Origin: Elmis aenea
Lineage: Eukaryota; Arthropoda; Insecta; Coleoptera; Elmidae
Length of the DNA: 64,000 nucleotides
Reading direction: 5' to 3'
Assembly (NCBI GenBank): GCA_947652605.1
Contig: OX393578.1
Location: forward strand, 58,349,415-58,413,414
Positions 1 to 13,300 of this stretch are shown here, piece after piece (the stretch's first letter is position 1; every line of letters begins with the position of its first letter). The position numbers were made by a program, and so were the translations under genes. Under the pieces are notes generated by a model. The model saw only the letters and a program-made list of their open reading frames with translations, made no database searches and was not told the DNA's origin.

Positions 1-1030
1 TCCAAAAGCAATTTTTTAATAACTCATTCTCTATCACAAAAATTATTATTTCCATGCAAGTTTCCAACTGACCAAGTCCGCTATACTTTATAAACTCATA
101 TTTGAGACCAAATAACAGCTTCGTTTTATTTTTATTGGATTTTTACTACTAAATGTCTCTCGACAGCCACCGATCCAAAAGCAATTTTTTAATAACTCAT
201 TCTCTATCACAAAAATTATTATTTCCATGCAAGTTTCCAACTGACCTAGTCCACTATACTTTATAAATTCATATTTGAGACCAAATAATAGCTTCGTTTA
301 ATTTTTATTGTATTTTTACTACTAAATGTCTCTCGACAGCCACCGATCTAAAAGCAATTTTTTAATAACTCATTCTCTATCACAAATTTTTTTTTTCCAT
401 GCAAGTTCCCAACTGATCGAGTCCACTATACTTTATAAATTCATATTTGAGACCAAATAACAGCTTCGTTTAATTTTTATTGGATTTTTACTACTAAATG
501 TCTCTCGACAGCCACCGATCCAAAAGCAATTTTTTAATAACTCATTCTGTATCACAAAAATTATTATTTCCATGCAAGTTTCCAACTGACCTAGTCCACT
601 ATACTTTATAAATTCATATTTGAGACCAAATAACAGCTTCGTTTAATTTTTATTGGATTTTTACTATTAAATGTCTCTCGACAGCCACCGATCCAAAAGC
701 AATTTTTTAATAACTCATTCTCCATCATAAAAATTATTATTTCCATGCAAGTTTCCAACTGACCTAGTCCACTATACTTTATAAATTCATATTTGAGACC
801 AAATAACAGCTTCGTTTAATTTGTATTGGATTTTTACTACTAAATGTCTCTCGACAGCCACCGATCCAAAAGCAATTTTTTAATAACTCATTCTCTATCA
901 CAAAAATTATTATTTCCATGCAAGTTTCCAACTGACCAAGTCCACTATACTTTATAAATTCATATTTGAGACCTAAATACAGCTTCGTTTAATTTTTATT
1001 GGATTTTTACTCCTAAATGTCTCTCAACAG
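1..1030. repeat. 173-bp satellite array, about six tandem copies
   Basis: A monomer with landmarks CGATCCAAAAGC, TTCCAACTGACC, TTTGAGACC and AATGTCTCTCGACAGCCA repeats head to tail. The CGATC landmark falls at 171, 344, 516, 689 and 862, giving a period of 172-173 bp. The window opens inside a monomer, so the array continues upstream. The last monomer ends near 1030 with CTCTCAACAG, after which unrelated sequence begins. Copies differ by scattered substitutions only. No ORF runs through it. The nucleosome-like unit length is typical of insect satellite DNA, but the family is not recognised. Confidence 0.93.
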
Positions 1031-1892
1031 AGGTTGTACACACCTGGATTGTAGCAGTTAAACTGCACCTCTGCCTTCGAAATGGAAACATATCATTTGC
1101 ACATAGTGCCATAGTGGTACTTAATATTTTAAAAATTAATAATTGTCTCGGGATTTCTAGGCGAGACCATGTATGTCACTTTTAATTCACAAATACGTCA
1201 CCGAATTTCTCGGTGAGGCCTCGTATGCTATTTTTTAATCACCTTGAATGACCTTTAAACCTTTTAGTACAGAGAATCGCTGACAAGTTTGACCGCAATT
1301 CGACCTTTAATTAGTTGCTGATTTTGCCACCTGTCTTTTTTGAAAGAGAACCCGATTGGTGGCGCCACGTTAGCAAAAATCACGGCAATATACCTAACTA
1401 AAAATTACAAAGTTTATTAAAGGTGGTAAATACAAATCGACATACAAAATTTCGTCTAGAAATAAGGAAAAAAGCGTGAAAATTTGGTCTACATGTAATT
1501 ATTGCTTTTATACGTCAGTTTGGAAATGATTTTTCACAGTTACTTTTTACAAAATGCATTTGTACCTTTAGTTTCTTTAGAAACGGCCAAATTAATTTTT
1601 ACAGCTCTTCTAAACATTGAAAAAAGTTCAGTGTATATTATAGCCTTGCATTTTATTTTGTAAAATAGGCAAATGTTTCGCAATGGTCTTTATATTTTCT
1701 GAAAATGTTAAAGACACCATTAGTAATGAGAAGTTTTGAAAAATATTCCAACGGTATACCTTGTGTTGTAGTAACAAAAATATTTAGAAGTTCTTTTTAT
1801 TGAATTATTTAACATTATGTAACTGAAAAAACATAAGTAAGGTGTTATGTTTACATTAGTATTTATTAGTTACATTTGAATCAATCTATGGT
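1031..1892. other. No gene seen
   Basis: AT-rich sequence between the satellite and the cysteine-rich remnant. Two similar stretches at about 1142 and 1200 (TCTCGGGATTTCTAGGCGAG and AATTTCTCGGTGAGGCC) suggest an old short duplication. No splice-bounded coding segment or known repeat end was recognised. Confidence 0.5.
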
Positions 1893-2700
1893 TAATGAAA
1901 AATTACAATTTTTCGCTCAGATATTCCCTCGAAGCTATATCACTGTTGGTGTTGCAAAAAATGCTGGTGCAACCAGTACATCCACTCTGACAAGCATGTC
2001 AACCACTTTCTTGGCAACTGCTTTGACAACGGGAATGACTACAAAGACTATTATTTCGTGAGTCGCAAATTTCTATGAACTCCTCAGCTATGACCCTATC
2101 CAGGCCGGTGTATGTGCAAGCCACTTCTTCGGTGGTAACGACCTTTTCCTTAGATTTTTATCTTGATTTTCTTGGTTTTTCTTGAGAAGGTGAAGGTCTG
2201 TGGACAGGGGCGGATCTAGGTTTTTCGGGGCTTAGGGCTTATTAATGTCAAAAAGGGCCTCATTTTAGATTAAGAATCTTTAAATTGGGGTTTAAAATTC
2301 ATTTTTAATAACATCAAAATCGGACTTGAAATAAATTTATTTATGAAATAGTGTTAAAATTAAACAAGTAATATTATGAATTATCATTATTATTATATTA
2401 TTCATATTAGCTATTGTTTATTATATGATAAGAGCTCATTGTTAATGAAGAAGTATTAAAAATATATAATTAAATTTTTGTGGGCCGTTGACACTTGGGG
2501 GCCCAGGGCTTAAGCCCTACTAGTCCTCATGTAGATCCGCCACTGGGCGAGAGTTCTGATATCTCTAACCCCACTGAAGGGCGATATTCTGTTATTTGCT
2601 TCAAGGCCCTATTTAGTCTGTCGACGGCCCTGATCTGATCAAAGACTCTTTTTGGGGCGATATTATTAGAGACTAATCAGTTATTATTCACCTTCAGTCA
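1893..2700 (-). pseudogene. Decayed cysteine-rich coding remnant
   Basis: Reading the minus strand from about 2700 down to 1893 gives protein-like text in two blocks. The upstream block includes RVFDQIRAVDRLNRALKQI. The downstream block includes EEVACTYTGLD and then a dense cysteine run with CDSRNNSLC, CQSSCQES, a TGA stop, HACQSGCTGC and IFCNTN. The blocks are separated by a hAT-like insertion (2205-2545). In-frame stops are present near the C-terminus and before EEVACT, so the copy is not intact. The cysteine spacing resembles a zinc-binding or disulfide-rich tail, perhaps of a transposon protein. I do not recognise the family, and it could also be an eroded host exon. Confidence 0.4.
2205..2545. 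mobile_element. hAT-like MITE, 341 bp
   Basis: Terminal inverted repeats CAGGGGCGGATCTAGG on the left and TAGATCCGCCACTG on the right, with GGGCC-rich subterminal sequence (GGGCTTAGGGCTTATT, GGGGGCCCAGGGCTTAAGCC). CAG...CTG ends are characteristic of hAT non-autonomous elements. No clean 8-bp target duplication remains. It splits the cysteine-rich remnant. It has no coding capacity. Confidence 0.65.
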
Positions 2701-2944
2701 GTGGCGTATGCAGAAGGGAGTTGGGGGGGGGGTCGTAACTCCCCAGGACAGGAACCTGGATATAGGGGTGAGAGTAAACCGTTGGTGGACGTGTCCTAAA
2801 GTCCATGTTGCACACAAACAGTGGTGTAGGCAAGATGCTTTCATGGAGGGGTTATTAAACGCAAAAAGAGCCGACGACTTTTTTTCCTTAGGTCACCAAC
2901 CTCTGTTTTAGCAGCAGGGTGCTTAATGCTTTTATATGTGGGCT

Positions 2945-3610
2945 AATAATCCTTAATTTGGCCATAAATAATAAATAATTTAAGGCTTGTAATCTTTAAT
3001 TTGGCCATAAATAACGTGTATTAGAAGTTTGAAGCCATTTACTTTAGTTTAAAGAAAATCGATTTTTTTGTCGAAAAAAGTGCAAAGACTAAAGCCTTTG
3101 TACTTTTTCTATTTTTCACGAAAAATTAAAAGTAATTTTTTAATTCTTAAATCCTTAATTTGGCCATAAATAACGTGCATAAGAAGTTTGAAGCCATTTG
3201 CTTTAGTTTAAAGAAAATCGATTTTTTTGTCGAAAAAAGTGCAAAGACTATAAGCCTTTGTACTTTTTCCATTTTTCACGAAAAATTAAAAGTCGTTTTT
3301 TAAGTCTAATAATCCTTAATTTGGCCATAAATAACGTGTATAAGAAGTTTTAAGCCATTTGCTTTAGTTTAAAGAAAATCGATTTTTTTGTTGAAAAAAG
3401 TGCAAAGACTAGGTACATACAGCCTTTGTACTTTTTCCATTTTTCACGAAAAATTAAAAGTCATTTTCTAAGTCTGATAATCCTTAATTTGGCCATAACT
3501 AACGTGTATAAGAAGTTTTAAGCCATTTACTTTAGTTTTAAGAAAATCGATTTTTTGGTCGAAAAAGGTGCAAAGACCATACATAGCCTTTGCACAAAAA
3601 GAGTGCAAAG
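2945..3610. repeat. Tandem repeat, about 160-168 bp unit, four copies
   Basis: The motif CCTTAATTTGGCCATAAATA recurs at about 2951, 2994 (partial spacing), 3153, 3314 and 3482. Each is followed by GAAGTTT, AAGAAAATCGATTTTTT and TGCAAAGACTA blocks. The last unit is lengthened by a short insertion (GGTACATAC). Similar CAGTGGCGTAGGCAG-like strings at about 2699, 2820 and 3613 flank or precede the array, as if it lies inside a non-autonomous transposon with CAGTGGCG ends. The short ORF at 2708-2911 is judged chance reading. Confidence 0.8.
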
Positions 3611-4369
3611 GCCCAGTGGCGTAGGCAGAATGCGAGCCGAGGATTTTTTTTTTAGGTCATCAGTCTCTTTTTTTGGTTTTTAAGCATAATTTATTATTTC
3701 GATTTACAAACACGTAACTACTTAAGAATGCAAGGAAAACTTGCTAGAGCAAAAACCGTGTTCTGAGTAAACCACTTTGCCAGATGGTTTAATTAATATA
3801 AAGTCGATAGACAATAGACGGCGAAAATTTTGGATTTTCTAAGTACATTTTTGTGAACAATTGTTAGTAATAAAAAAATAAAGAATTATTCTTGTATAAA
3901 TACATTGGATGCCACATTTTCATGCAATTCCTGCCACCCCCTTTAGAAAGGTAAATAACATAACTTAGACTTAAAAGGAAAAAAGGTTTAGTTTATAGCC
4001 ATACATAAAAAACATTTTAATATTTACATTTTTTATTTTAATAAAATATTTCATGCAATTTATTTTATCACATGCATGAAGTATGTAAACCTAATTGAAT
4101 TGTGTCGATTTTTTTTTAGATGTTGAGTAACAGAGTTACTTGAATGTATCGGACAAGTATTTTCAAAATAGTCAAAATCTGTTCCCTTAAAATTAATAGT
4201 ACATAAATACCTAGTGTCATAGCATATTCTAGCACAATACTTTACTTTTTCATATAAAAAATATAAAATAAGAAGATTTGAGAAAATACGTATATACAAT
4301 AATGGAAGAAAAAAGCGCATAAAAAAATATAAACAAGTAGTATACAATCACAAAATTTTTTGAACTGAC
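3611..4369 (-). other. PEPCK 3' untranslated region and downstream flank
   Basis: Downstream of the PEPCK stop codon on the minus strand. AATAAA polyadenylation signals on the minus strand are readable at 4059-4064 and about 4032-4037. Either would give a 3' UTR of roughly 300-350 bases. The rest, to 3611, is AT-rich with no recognised feature. Confidence 0.5.
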
Positions 4370-7300
4370 TTACATTTTCTCAACGCGATTTTTGAGGTTC
4401 TGTAGCTGCATTATAATTTCTTGGGGTAAGTCCATTCCTACTTGTTCTTTGAAGTACTTGTCGATTTGGTCCACCTGTTAAAACAAAGGAAGAAGATTGC
4501 GTTAGATATTTTGTGGCCACTCAAAAATTAAGTCCGTTTTTACCTCTTGCAACCAAAAGTCTCTCGGTATGTTGAACAGTTGCTTCATGTCAACATTTTT
4601 CAATCCCTCAACATTTAAGGCTCCATCTTTGGGGATGAAACCGATTGGTGTTTCTTGGGCACAGTCTTCGCTGTCGATTCTTCGTAAGATCCAGTCTAAA
4701 ACTCTTGAATTTTCTCCAAAACCGGGCCACAAAAATTTGCCATCGTTGCCTTTTCTGAACCAGTTTACGTGGAATATTTTGGGCAGTTTGGAAGACCTTT
4801 TTTCCATGCTTAGCCAGTGGTCTAAGTAATTCCCGAAGTTGTAGCCAAAGAATGGTCTCATGGCAAATGGATCGTGCATGATAACTTTGCCCTGAAAGAG
4901 TAACGGATCTGTTAGAAAAGCATTTCAAGAAATTGCATGTATGCGCAGAATTTGGGTTGAAATAATGATTCAGGCAAAAGTGGATTTAGTACCTTGTGTT
5001 CAGCAGCAGCAGTTGCTTCACTGCGCATAGCAGCACCAACAAAGACACCGTGTTGCCAGTTTTTGGCTTCATAAACTAGAGGAACTCCCTCAGGCCGTCT
5101 TCCACCGAAGAGAATAGCAGAAATTGGTACACCTTCAGATGCTTCCCAGTTCGGGTCAATTATGGGGCATTGGTCTGCAGGGCTTGTGAATCTGTAGCAA
5201 AATTTAAACGGTGAAAAAAGTACAACTATTTACGTGTATATGATCAAGGTGCCAAAAATATCCAAGGTAGCTAAAATGATCAACACAATTAAGATGGCCA
5301 GGATGGTAAAGCAGAACTAAAAGAAGTTTTGCAAACCTTGAATTGGGATGAGCTGCTAATGTTTTAGATTCTCCCTTAACCCATGGATTTCCTAGCCAAT
5401 CAGTAACTTTGACATCATCGTTGATTTCATTTTCGAGTCCCTCCCAGTAGACGCCACCATCACTTGTCGACGCGACGTTCGTAAACATGGTGTTCTTGAT
5501 TATCGTTTTCATTGCTATTGGGTTGCTGGAATTCGATGTTCCTGGGGCTACACCAAAGAATCCGTTTTCCGGATTGATAGCGCGCAGTTGTCCGTTTTGA
5601 TCGAAGCGCATCCAAGCTATATCATCTCCAACACATTCTACTTTGTATCCTGGGAGTGTTGGCGTCATCATGGCTAGGTTTGTTTTGCCACAGGCCGAAG
5701 GGAAAGCGGCGGCGATGTACCGTTTCTTGCCTTGGGGATTGGTAATGCCCAAAATCTAAAGTGAGTACAAGAACGTAGGTCAGCTTTGCACTTAACACCG
5801 CTTACCCAATTGGTAGCATTGTGTATGAAACTTACCAACATATGTTCTGCTAACCATCCTTCTCTTTTAGCTATGGTTGAGCCTATTCTTAGGGCGAAGC
5901 ATTTTTTTCCCAACAGTGAATTTCCACCATAACCACTTCCATAAGAAACAATTTCGTTGTTCTGTGGTCTGTAACAAACAAAGAACTTGTTAATATTTCA
6001 TTTGGTTCCTTGGTGTGTTTTTTAAGGATTCTTCAGGTATCAAAACTTACTTATGCAAAATAATTGTGCGTTCTGGATCACATGGCCAACTTGGCATTTC
6101 AACGCGACCATTAGCTGGTGTACCCACGGAATGCAAACACTTAACGAACTCTCTGTTATTATTCAATAAGTCCAGAGCTCCCTTTCCCATCCTCGTCATA
6201 ACTCTCATTGAAGCGACGACGTATGCTGAATCTGTTAGTTCAATTCCGATCTTGGAGAGAGGAGATCCTAGTGGGCCCATGGAAAAAGGAACCACGTACA
6301 TGGTCCTTCCCTTCATGCATCCATCAAATCTGTCCTTGACAGCGACGTCCATATCTCTAGGTGACATCCAGTTACCAAGGGTACCTTTAATGCCTTCTTT
6401 TGTGGTTGGGATGGTTTCTGCTCTACGCTCGGTGCAAATGAAAGTTTTTGATTCTACTCTAGCCGTGTCTGCTGGATTAGTTTTAGCCAACCAACTGCAA
6501 ATAAATAGGTAATTGCAATAATTATTTACAATTTTTTTGTGCAGCAACAAAAAAGTGATAAAATTAATCTACAACTTCTTTGAACCAATGTTAAAATTTG
6601 AAAAAGTCGATAGGTTTAAAAGTCATTCTGGCTGAATCTTCATAAAAACTCTAACTTAATTGTCATTTTCCAGTACTAAATTTAAAGTTATGCCGAACAG
6701 TTACACTGCATTATTCAGAAAACCATTTCCACTTACCAATTTTGATATTTACGTAGCGGTACAATGGTTCCTTGCTGTTGAAGCAGTTTAAGTAAATGAG
6801 TATTTTCGGTATCCGTTCCATCGCATATGTGTATTCTTTCTGGCCTACATAAATCAGCGCTATCTTCTACGAAATTAAGGACCTAGAAATGTTAAAAAGG
6901 AAACCACTTTTACTTAGATCAAAAAAATATTGCGAAGAAAAAAGGTTATTTAATAAATTTAGTGTAAATAAAGTAGAGTAGAATTCTGGAATTGAGTAGG
7001 TATGATGCAACCTATCCAACTATTTCATATACAGGGTGGTGCTTTTTTCGATGCTCACCATTGCTATCTTGGAAACGGTAAGAGATACAAGGTCGGTTAA
7101 ATTAGAGAAAAGTTGCACATTTTTATGGCGATTAAGAATCTGAAAAGAAATCCTGGATATTTTGATTCGTTTTTGATTTATTACAAAAAAACTGAAAAAT
7201 GTGATTTTAGAAAAATATTATTATCTTCCCTACCATTGACGCTATTTCATTTAAACTTGGTAACTTTATGTTTTTGACCGTTCTGGGTTTGATGACGTCA

Positions 7301-10300
7301 ACAGAAATTTTCTAAGCCTTCTAGATTTTAAGTTGCGATAGTCAACTTTTTTATTTCTTATGGCCGCCATATTGGATTTTTACACCATCAGACAGACAAA
7401 AAAATTAGCTTTTCAGATTGGTAACCAACATACCTTTTTTCTTTTAAAAAACTTGTTGAAATTTGAAAATTTGTATAAATAATCTATAAAATCGTGAATG
7501 TTCTGAAAAACAATTGAAATTATAATATAAATAAAAGTGACACAATATTTTATAGGTCTAATAAAATAACGAAATGACAATAAATTTAAAACACCAGATA
7601 AATAAATATTTAAATTGTTTAAAGTGCGCGCCGTTATGTATGATGTAGTGGTTAGTCTTCAAATTCATTTCGTCCACTGCCTTTAGGATAGTCTCGAAAT
7701 AGAGTCGACAGCATTTTTGATTTTACGGCGAAGAAGTTCAATATTTTCCGTTAGGGTTGCATAAACAACATCAATGTAAAAGTAATACATAGGCGTTAAA
7801 CATGGCGATCGCGGAGGCCAATGAACAGGACCAAACGTACCAAGTCATGAATTTTGAAAGCGTACATCTAAATTAATATCCTTTTACAATGCGGGCGTTG
7901 TGAAGACCAGCTCCTTCTTGCTGAAAGTACTGAAGATTTTGAATTGTTAATAATGGCAATTCACCTAACATATCTTCTAAATATGTTTCCAACAATCTTA
8001 ATTTCGTTATCATTAGACCTATAAAATGTTGTGTCACTTTGATTTATATTATAATTTCAATTGTTTTTCAGAGCATTCTCGATTTTATTAATTATTTACA
8101 CAAATTTTAAAATTTTAACAAGTTTTTTGAAAGAAAAAAGGTATGTTGGTTACCAATCTGAAAAGCTAATTTTTTTGTCTGTCTGATGGTGTAAAAATCC
8201 AATATGGCGGCCATTAGAAATAAAAAAGTTGACTATCGCAACTTGAAATCTAGAAGGTTTAGAAAATTTCTGTTGACGTCATCAAACCCAGGACGGTCAA
8301 AAACATAAAGTTACCAAGTTTAAATGAAATAGCGTCAATGGTAGGGAAGATAATAATATTTTTCTAAAATCACATTTTTCAGTTTTTTTGTAATAAATCA
8401 AAAACGAATCAAAATATCCAGGATTTCTTTTCAGATTCTTAATCGCCATCAAAATGTGCAACTTTTCTCTAATTTAACCGACCTTGTATCTCTTACCGTT
8501 TCCAAGATAGCAATGGTGAGCATCGAAAAAAGCACCACCCTGTATACAGCTAGAAATAATTATTGCTATTTTTTAATATTAGAATTGAAAAATTTAAAAA
8601 AATCCAGAAAAAATTGTAGTGTTGACTTAATATAAAAGACTTAAGAGAACTTCACGTGCCCAAAATTTGCCAAATTTAAAAATGTAAATACATTTTAGTT
8701 AAACTTTTTACATGAAACAAATATGCGTGTATTTTCTTGTTTGGCATGTATTACGCATAACGCAAAACTTTCGAATACATATTTTATTAAACAAACTGGT
8801 AAACAACACCTTTTACACTTTAAAAGAAAAGGTCTTCTGACTCCCAGTGGCCATTACGTACAAGAAGGCCTTGATAAAACGTCTGATATTTAGCGAAACT
8901 AACATATTAATTGCATCATTCGAATATGTCTTCATACGAGCACATTTTTTAAGGTAATTAATTTAAAAAAATTCATACCTTAGGTGACAACGCCTTGATA
9001 TCTCCATGGACGACGCTTGTTCCTTTGAGATGGTTAAACAAGCCGACATTTGGGTGACTGAGCTGCTTGGTTAGCCGGGAAACCTCAGTGGCATATCTGG
9101 AACAAAAATATACCACCATGAAGACATTGAACAAGAAATGTTGCTTATGAACTAACGATTGGGTTAAATATATCCTGAATTTTGGTAAAACTTGGTCATT
9201 AGTTTTTTCTAATTCACAAAATATGCTGTTAGATAAGTCAGAATTTCCAAAATTACAAGAAAAAGTTGAAATTTGTACGTTACAGCAAACATTGGCGATT
9301 GTTTTAGAAATTTTTGAACTAAAAATAATCATCTTGTAGTTAACATATGAAATTTGACAGTAATAATTCGTGTTTATAATTCAGAAATGTAAAAAAACGG
9401 CACCAGTTATCCAGAAAACAAAAAACTTGTTAAGTTAATGTTACAACAGTGTTTTATTCAAAATTACTCAAGATATGACATGTTTAAAAGCACAGCGTCT
9501 TAAAAGGAGTTTTATTTTACTTTCCAAAAGGCTTTTGTAATTTTCTTCTACAATTTTTTTTTAAAAATACTGGTTAATCATTTTGACTGCAAGTGGAAAA
9601 CAAAATTTTGGTTTTGTTATTTGATGTCATTACAATTCAATAAATTTGAGTATAAGTGAAGTTTCATGTAGTTTTTCTATGCGTCATTGGTTTTTTGATA
9701 ACGACAAAAAACATACGCAATATAATTTGCGATAGTATTTTGTTTACATAGTGACCTTTGAACGCGCAAATCCAAGTGAAATCCAACGTACGGGCATTAA
9801 AAAAATGCGCACCGTTAAAAAATCAATTAGAAATATAAGAGACAAAAATCAACCTACATATTAAACCAAAAATAAATCTGACAAATAAATACACATGACC
9901 TTAAACTTGCTCTAATATTTTTTAAGCAAATATTTACTCTAGTAACCAACCTGCAAATTGCTTTAAACTAATAATAATAGGTATTGGCCACACAAAAATA
10001 GGTATAAACATTTTCTTCCAAGATTTTGTGGAAGTTTTAAAGGTTCATATTAGACAATTTTGCAAAAATAACGCAAAATTATTTTCGAAAAGAGGAAAAC
10101 CATGAGGTTGAGTAGATGGCCCTATTGGGCCAAATTTCGGAAGTGACAACGGAACAATGTTAGCATTAAAAAAATCTTGCAAAATCCAACAAAATTGTAT
10201 TAGTAAGTCAGTTCTTAATTGTGGATTTATAAGATACATTTAAAGTCCCTGTGGGGTCCAAAATTCAGTAATGACGCTGGTAACAATAAAACAAGATTTC

Positions 10301-13300
10301 GTTGCAAACCACAAGAGTTTTCAATAAGTGGCTTAGTTTTAAAATATAAACTTTAAAAACGTTGGAAGTATTAGGTAAAGTAAACGTCCCCAAAGGACCT
10401 AAACTTAGGGGATGGTGCCATAATAATGCAGGTTATAAAAAATACTTACATGTTAGATGTTTTTTCGATGAAATCAGGCATGTTGAATTATTTCTTGTAA
10501 ATCGAAAAATTAAAAAAAAAACTCAAAAATTGAAATTAATCACGACAAAACTTTTCCAAATTAAGTGAAACTCTTATGGTACATAGAATAGTACCCGAAA
10601 ATAAATTTCAAATATATCTTATCGGATTTCGACACAAAACAATTTGGCCTGTGATACTTGGCGACTAATTTTATTATTGTGTTAGCCAGAATTTAGAATT
10701 GATTTGAAACTTGAAAGAAAAAGAAAATTTTGCGTAATAAGTCGCCAAGTAATCACAGCAATACCAAAACTGGTATTGTAAAACGGAAGACAATTGCAGG
10801 TTTATATATGCATCAAAATAAGGCCCCTTCCCAGAACTTGGGTGGGGGATCGGCCAAAGTTTTTAAAATTTATAAACAACGAAACTGATAACAACATCCT
10901 ATTTTTATCTCTGTATCTGGATTACACATGTTATTATCTTTTAAATATTTTTATGGTATTGATTTTTCTACGCGCACCGATGAGTCAAACACGTGGTTAT
11001 ACATATAAGTTCACTAATAGCTTTTCTCCAGGTGACTGGATTATTTTCAACCTTTTATAAACAATGCATTAACAAATTGTTCTTGTAACCTTAGTTAGAA
11101 CAATGTGGTAAGACAACATGGTGATTTTAAAAACAATAACAGCTGTTGATTGCTGAGAATCTAAAAGTTATTTGATATAGACTTTTATATTAAAGCCAAA
11201 GATACAAGAAAAAAGATGGATTGAAATCAAGTAAGATGGCTGGGACCATCCATAAAAAATGCCAAATAGTAGGTAGGGAAGACCGGGGATGAAAGTAACA
11301 TTTTTTTTGTTTTTCTCATAGAGTATAACAAGTTTTTTACATCCAAATTTAATGATAGATTGGACATTTGTATTCCTTCCAAGACATTTATGTCATGTGT
11401 TTCGTAAAGCTATGTGAGATTTTTTTTTTCTGTAGTAAGACAGCTACTTCCAACCTCAAAGTTGGGGCTAAAAGTAACAATGATCGGGGTAAGTTGTAAC
11501 GGCAAAATAATTTACACAGGAGGAGGAGGAGGAGGAGGAGGGGAGGAGGAGGAGGAGAAGAAGGAGGAGGAGGAGAAGGTGAAGAAGAAGAAGAAGAAGA
11601 AGAAGAAGAAGAAGAAGAAGAAGAAGAAGAAGAAGAAGAAGAAGAAGAAGAAGAAGAAGAAGAAGAAGAAGAAGAAGAAGAAGAAAGAGGAGGAGGAGGA
11701 GGAGGGTAAGAAAAAGAAGAAGAAGAAATATTTTAGGGATTGCAAACTATTTCTTATTTGTTACATTGTGTGGAAAAAAGTCCACCTGATTCTTACGATT
11801 AGGCACTGCTTCCGCATAAACACTACAATTTTATGCAAATAAACAAGCTTTTAAAATGAAAATTATGGGATGCCCCACCCAAAAAACCAAACAACTTGGA
11901 GACAACGGTCATCGTTCGACTTTATTGAACTTGTGCGAAGGCTGTAGAATCAAAATAAATGTGAAGGTTTCTTTACCCTCCGAGCAGCGCAATAAATATC
12001 AAAGTGTGCGTAGCTTATCTTATCAGACGTGATCGCTAAAACAGCTAACATAATTAAGTGTTTGATTAAATATACGTTGCATGGAAATTGCAGGCAAATA
12101 GAGTCGTTAAAAACGCGTGATTTGAAAAACTGCTTGCGTGGTTAGATAAGTTTGCTAACAAAATATTTGGATACTAAAGGAAGAGCTAATTATTTAAAAA
12201 AAAGCAATAAACATAGCAAGCTTTGCTGTGAGAAAGTTTAAAATTAAAAATGTAGTATACTCAGGGCCTTTCAGAGGAAATGGCCCGGGGCAAAAATGTT
12301 TTTGAGGCCCTTCAAAATAAAAAACTATGAGGGAAATATATAAAATGTCAATATTCGTTCACAGTGTTTCCGAAAGGTATGGAATATGCTATATATCAGA
12401 AAATATCCACTTTAGGGAAAAATGTTTTGAATAAAAGTTGTTTGGTACTTAGTTTTCCACCATAAGACAAAATTTATATATTTTTTCGAATAACAAAAGC
12501 GCAATGAAAAACAATTGAATTTTTTTGAATGACAAGGTACCTCTATTCTATACTCATTTGGTAAAGAGTTTGTTTCTCTTTTCAATGATGGGGTCACCTT
12601 AAAAATAAAGTTTATATTAAGTGGCCGGAGAATATCCAAAATTTAAAAGATCGTATTAGAAAAGAGATGAGGTCTAGGACACCTGAAATGGTTGGGAATG
12701 TTATTAACGGGTTTAAAACCCGAGTGTATCATTGCCAAGCTGTAAATGGTTCACAGTTTGAACACTTATTGTAGATTTCGTCAAAAAATTTTAGTTCTTA
12801 TGACGTTTTTATTAGAAAAGATACTAAACAATTAAAATAATTTGAGAGTATTATTGCGTTTTTCTCAAAACGTTGGTAGTAAAGTTTTGCATTATTGAAG
12901 AGAGAAAAAATTTCTCTTTCAAATGAGTATAATAAAGGGGTATCTCGTAATTTAAAAAAAATCAATTGTTTTTCATTGCTCTTTTGTTATTCGAAAAAAA
13001 AATTAAGTTTTGTCTTGTGGTGGTGAACTAAGTACCAAACAACTTTTATTCAAAACATTTTTCCCTAACGTGGATATTTACTGAGATATATAGCATATTC
13101 CATACCTTTTGGATACACTGTATGTGTTATAAAACTTTTTTCAATCACTACATAAATATGATGTATTTTTTTCTATAGATCAAGTTAAAAATCGAGGCTC
13201 CTAAAACTGTGAGGCCCGGGGGCGTCTGCTCCTCTGCCCCCCCGCCCCTCTGATAAGGCCTGAGTATACTGATCTATATTTCATTAAATTTCAGGCTCTT

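Noticed and set aside
1..1030. CRISPR-like direct repeats
   Set aside because: Repeat units are 173 bp with no spacer/repeat division and the DNA is eukaryotic; it is a satellite.
4569..6512. Plus-strand and alternate-frame ORFs over the PEPCK exons (for example 4569-4829 and 6015-6512)
   Set aside because: Antisense or off-frame shadows of well-supported PEPCK exons.
10794..11060. 88-codon plus-strand ORF in PEPCK intron 1
   Set aside because: Low-complexity hydrophobic reading with no recognised motif and no splice bounds.
11414..11842. ORF encoding a long poly-Lys/Glu protein, and its antisense poly-Phe/Ser ORF
   Set aside because: Produced entirely by the GGA/GAA microsatellite; no domain and no gene context.
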